From NCBI RefSeq assembly GCF_010389155.1, contig NC_057763.1:45986645-46050644 (forward strand): a DNA stretch of 64,000 nt, written 5' to 3'. The stretch is from Erigeron canadensis. Its lineage: Eukaryota; Streptophyta; Magnoliopsida; Asterales; Asteraceae. Positions 60,441 through 64,000 of the stretch are shown here, one piece after another. The translations under genes and the position numbers were made by a program. Every line of letters starts with the position of its first letter. Position 1 is the stretch's first letter. The notes under the pieces were generated by a model. That model saw nothing but the letters and a program-made list of their open reading frames with translations, had not been told where the DNA came from and ran no database searches.

Positions 60441-61793
60441 GCATTAGCTCAATGGTTGAAAGGTCATCTCCCTTCATGAGGTCCAGTGGCGGATCCAGGA
60501 TTTCATGTCATAAGGGTCCTTGATATTGTACTTTGTTTAAACCGGAAAAAAACTAGAATGAGTCGGGTCGACTGGTCGGTCACAAATGCAAATATCGAAA
60601 CATAAAATAATAGGACTATTAAAGAGTAATCACTATTACGATACTACTCGACGAAGTTTTAAACTTTGAAATTTCATAAATGAAAAAATGCCCAAAAAAA
60701 AGCAAAAAAGAACAAGCCACCTTTTTCTAAAAGGGATTGTAGTAATTCTGTTTTTATACTCTTTAAAATGGCTCTCTCAAGGTTCACACCGCAGAAAAGA
60801 TTAAACGTCGTCTCTGTCAAATAAGCTATAAGTTATTCATTACTAATATCTCTAATATGTCTCTCACAAATGTATGACACTAAACAATCATCTTATGAAT
60901 CACTCATTTTGCTACACAAATCAGATTTTATCAACTTCATCGCTAAATTTCTTTGTTAAATACTTTAGGATTTTGCTAAATGAAGCCTTAAGGACTTTCG
61001 CTAAATTGCATTAAATATTTGTATATTTAACATGATATTCAGGGGTGAACTTTTGATATAAAAAAATACAATTTTTTATGCATACTTTGTGAATTTCTAA
61101 AGGCTTAATCTAATATTTTCCACTTTAACATTATATCTAAACCAAACAAAATATACGTAACAGAAGTAAAAGTAAATATTGTGTAGAGAGATGCTTACGG
61201 TCATACGGTAGGAGATATATGGTAGAAAAGATGGAGACATTCATGGGTGATGAGAAGTAGGCACTGATTTAGTCCTAAAGTAAGATGGTTTTATTTACAT
61301 TGAATCATTAACACGTTGAGTTTATTTTCATTTTTTTGCTTATTCTACTTTAGTTAAAATACTTTTGTGTTATTGACTTTATGGGATTTTTTCTCCTTAA
61401 AGGGGGTTCAAACAAAATTTCTAAGGATGGTCCAACAAAATTATATATGGGCTATGCTAGTAAAATTTTTTTCCAAGGGGGTTCACTTGACCACCTTACC
61501 TTATAAGTAGAACCGTCACTGATGAGGTCTTGTGTTCGAGCCTTACGGATGACATAAGAAGTCTCTTTATGAGGGTCTGGTTTGGGTATACCCAAATTCA
61601 AATATGAGGGAGCAGAGTTTACCCGTATTAATTGTTGTGCATTCTGACGGATTAGTAGGAGGTTTTCTCCCATCGGATATTTGAAATAAACATTTCTACT
61701 TTGAGAGAACTCTTTAGCGCGGACCCGGTTAAGAAAACGTATACTAGATCTCCCGCTGTCCAATCACGACATGAAATTTCCAATGATATTCAT
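60441..61793 (+). mobile_element. tRNA-derived SINE split by a hAT insertion
   Basis: Box A-like TTAGCTCAATGGTTGA at about 60443. Box B-like GTGTTCGAGCC lies right of the hAT element, near 61531. The body has GGGTATACCC, TTTAGCGCGGACCCGGTTAA and CTAGATCTCCCGCTGTC, as in the SINEs at 3753 and 45121. With the 1038-bp hAT element and one 8-bp duplication removed, the SINE is about 310 bp. The tail is weakly A-rich. Confidence 0.75.
60484..61521. mobile_element. hAT-like element, CAGTGGCGGATCC family, copy 2, inside a SINE
   Basis: ATGAGGTC at 60476-60483 and 61522-61529 is a perfect 8-bp duplication. Left end CAGTGGCGGATCCAGG; right end inward CAGTGACGGTTCT. Left terminus is identical over 15 bases to the element at 29488. 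It separates box A from box B of the SINE, so that SINE copy can no longer use its internal promoter. Confidence 0.88.
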
Positions 61794-62607
61794 ATTTCAA
61801 ATTTTTTTTTATTGTTGCCACTGTATAGTATAGGACCATGAATAATGAATATTTGTCTACTCGCATGCATTCAGAGTTGTTATGAACTCGTAAATTAAAA
61901 ACGTGCGTATAAAATAAAAAACCGAGACCAAAATGGAATTGGTAATTAAAGTTCAAGATCGAAATTGAAAATAAATGGGTTTAATTAGTGTTTAATATAT
62001 ACTGTAGTTAAAGTTTTATTTCTAATCGTGATAAATCTGTATGATCAGATTTGCTCGCTTGGTTCGTTTTGGTTGTAATTAAGTCCTTGATAGAAAAATT
62101 GCCGTTAAAGTAAAAACTTATTGCCAAATAACGTAAGACGGTAAGAGTATGTCTTTAATTATCGCATATATCGCCATTCGGGCCGGGGAAATAAACTTAA
62201 GCCAGTCAATGGGAGAAACTAGAAGGACCACAATTGTACCACGGAAAGCTAGATTGAAATGTGACCAGAGATAACAATAATTTTAAAACTTTAAGTGGGA
62301 AATCTGTATGTACAGATTTTGCTTATTTGTGCAAGATGGGTACACTTGGTTTTAGACTTTATTCTTCTATATTGGTCCCAACTGTTTTTTTCAATTTTCG
62401 TCCACAGCTAAGATAATGTTAATTTTCTTAATTAATTTTGGAATAAAAAAGACTTGATATATCATAACTCATAAGTACATCTTATTTCTTAGTTCGTTAA
62501 TAACAAATTTAGGTTAACATGGGTGGGTCAAGTTGAGTAACGTCAAAGGTCAAACTGGGTTTATGGGCTTAAAGCCAACCAAAATAAAACTTACTTCATG
62601 TTTTATA
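61794..62607. other. AT-rich intergenic, nothing recognised
   Basis: No coding frame or element boundaries could be supported. Confidence 0.4.
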
Positions 62608-62865
62608 CTCCCTGTGTCAAATCAAAAGTGTACACTTTTGAAATTTTCAAAGTCTTTTTCTCGCAACTTTGACCTTAAATATTTTTATTTATAATGTATA
62701 ATATTTGATGAAAGTTATATGAGTTGATAGAGGTTTCAATATGTTTTCATTGAGCATAACTTTCATCAAATATTATATAATGCAATAAAATATATTTACG
62801 GTGTAAGATACAAAAGAATGATTTTGACAAAATAAAATTGAACGCTTTTAATGGGACGAAGAGAG
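62608..62865. mobile_element. Stowaway-like (Tc1/mariner) MITE with TA TSD
   Basis: TA at 62606-62607 and 62866-62867 flanks ends CTCCCTGTGTCAAATCAAAA and, inward from the right, CTCTCTTCGTCCCATTAAAA. These are forms of the widespread plant Stowaway terminus (CTCCCTCCGTCCCAxTAAAA). The middle holds a further inverted pair, TTTGATGAAAGTTAT and ATAACTTTCATCAAA, so the 258-bp element would fold into a double hairpin. Confidence 0.85.
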
Positions 62866-62867
62866 TA

Positions 62868-64000
62868 TTTAATTTGGTTTAAAATAAAATTGATTTGGTT
62901 CTATTTTATTTTAAATGTTGTAATAAACATATAAATATGCTCGATCGAGTCCATAATCAACCTGATCCAATTGACGCTCTTAAAATTGCCCCATTCAAAA
63001 GTTTTAATGGTTCCATCATCCATTCCTGCATATATTTGATAAATTGATCCTATATGAGTATAAATATAAATTCCAACTATTTGATCGAATATGTCCAATT
63101 ATACACTTGATGCCAAATTTCTTGGGACACATATATATATCCATGTCAAATTATATTTATGGCTTGTTTTTTGTGTATACACATACGTGAAAATTGGTCC
63201 ATTTAACGTGGGGGTTATGTTGGGTTCCTATCATGGATTATCTTGGTCCTTCACTCCATTCGGAGGTCCCACCCTCCAATATACTATATATCAACCCAAT
63301 GGTTTGACCTCCCTTGTCCATCTTTGTTACTAGCTAGTCTTTTCTCTTCCGTTACCTCCATAATATTATATTCTTCGTATATACAGTTATATACTAATTA
63401 ACAAGCTAGCATAAATATGAAGCTGGAGATATACTCGTATATGCGTTGTATATATGTAAATCAAATGTTACATGAATTTTATCCTACTAACATATATAGA
63501 AATTAATGAAAGCTAGAGCTTTAAATCTTTTCAGATGCGTTCTTTTAGCTATAATATTCGTGCTTGAATTAATTACATTTTTTATGCTAGCTATAAAATG
63601 ATCAAATGAGAAACTAACAATGGAATGATTATACAAACATTTTTTTATGTTAGCTTTCTCTTTCTAGTATATACAACCTTCTTATTAAAACATTTGTAAT
63701 TTAAAAGATAATTAAACACTCACATCTATGATCATTATATTTTCACCAATTAATAATTCTAATAAAATTTGAACCCTTAATTTTGGGGTGATTAACTATT
63801 TTATTCACATGAGGCGACTAATAATTAACTGAATATTTTTAGTTTCTGGATCGATCGAGCATTTTTATAGGATTGGTTGCGTAAATTGTTACAATTGAAG
63901 TTAATTTTAAAGATATGGTAATTAAAAAAAAATGAAATTTTAGTTAGATTTATAGACGTATGTGTTTTTTGGTAAATTGATAGTTAGAGATACATCAATC
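62868..64000. other. Right edge, unassigned
   Basis: AT-rich; the open frame at 63091-63333 matches nothing known to me. Sequence at 63300-63420 (CTTTTCTCTTCCGTTACCTCC followed by TATA-rich DNA) could belong to the promoter of a gene beyond the window, but no start can be called. Confidence 0.3.

Noticed and set aside
63091..63333. 80-codon open frame near the right edge
   Set aside because: No recognised domain, no splice context and AT-rich codons typical of chance frames.
1..64000. CRISPR arrays, prokaryotic operons, tRNA or rRNA genes
   Set aside because: No spaced direct-repeat arrays, no operon-like packing, and no complete tRNA cloverleaf or rRNA. tRNA-like boxes occur only within SINEs.

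Overview
This is an AT-rich stretch of a eudicot plant nuclear genome. It has small intron-split genes with GT/AG borders, plant-specific protein families, and many non-autonomous transposons between genes. The repeat style would fit an asterid such as a daisy-family plant, but that is inference. No reverse transcriptase, integrase or transposase frame is visible. Nearly all mobile DNA here is short and non-autonomous: hAT-type elements, Tourist-, Stowaway- and CACTA-like elements, Helitrons and tRNA-derived SINEs.

Five protein-coding genes can be supported. From left to right they are: a single-exon ERF repressor (4557-5057, +) with a C-terminal EAR motif; a five-exon CCCH zinc-finger gene of the FRIGIDA-ESSENTIAL 1 / C3H38 type (9022-12577, +); a three-exon dormancy/auxin-repressed (DRM1/ARP) gene (27841-28639, +); and two tandem copies of a ten-exon RING1-type Polycomb E3 ligase gene on the minus strand (32783-37815 and 41485-48877). 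I joined the exons by hand. Every junction keeps frame, and both RING1 copies give 445-residue proteins with identical exon lengths.

Layout: 1-4400 is a nest of DNA transposons plus a SINE. 4.4-12.6 kb holds the first two genes, with a hAT element and a Helitron end between them. 12.6-27.7 kb is gene-poor, with SINE pairs, a Helitron, a pair of repeats carrying snRNA-style promoter motifs, a Tourist-like element and a possible small unresolved transcript. 27.8-28.7 kb is the DRM1 gene. About 31.6-38.0 kb and 40.5-49.1 kb are the duplicated RING1 units. 49-64 kb has no recognisable gene and contains a pile-up of nested Helitrons (51.7-58.2 kb) flanked by several hAT elements with clean 8-bp target duplications.

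The genes share a theme of transcriptional or chromatin repression (ERF-EAR, FES1-like, PRC1 RING1), but nothing suggests they act as a unit, and gene clusters of that kind are not expected in plants. The two most informative parts are the RING1 pair and the Helitron stack. The RING1 copies act as mutual empty-site controls that date a Helitron and a SINE insertion. The Helitron stack keeps the order of insertion in leftover 5' TCTTAA hexamers.
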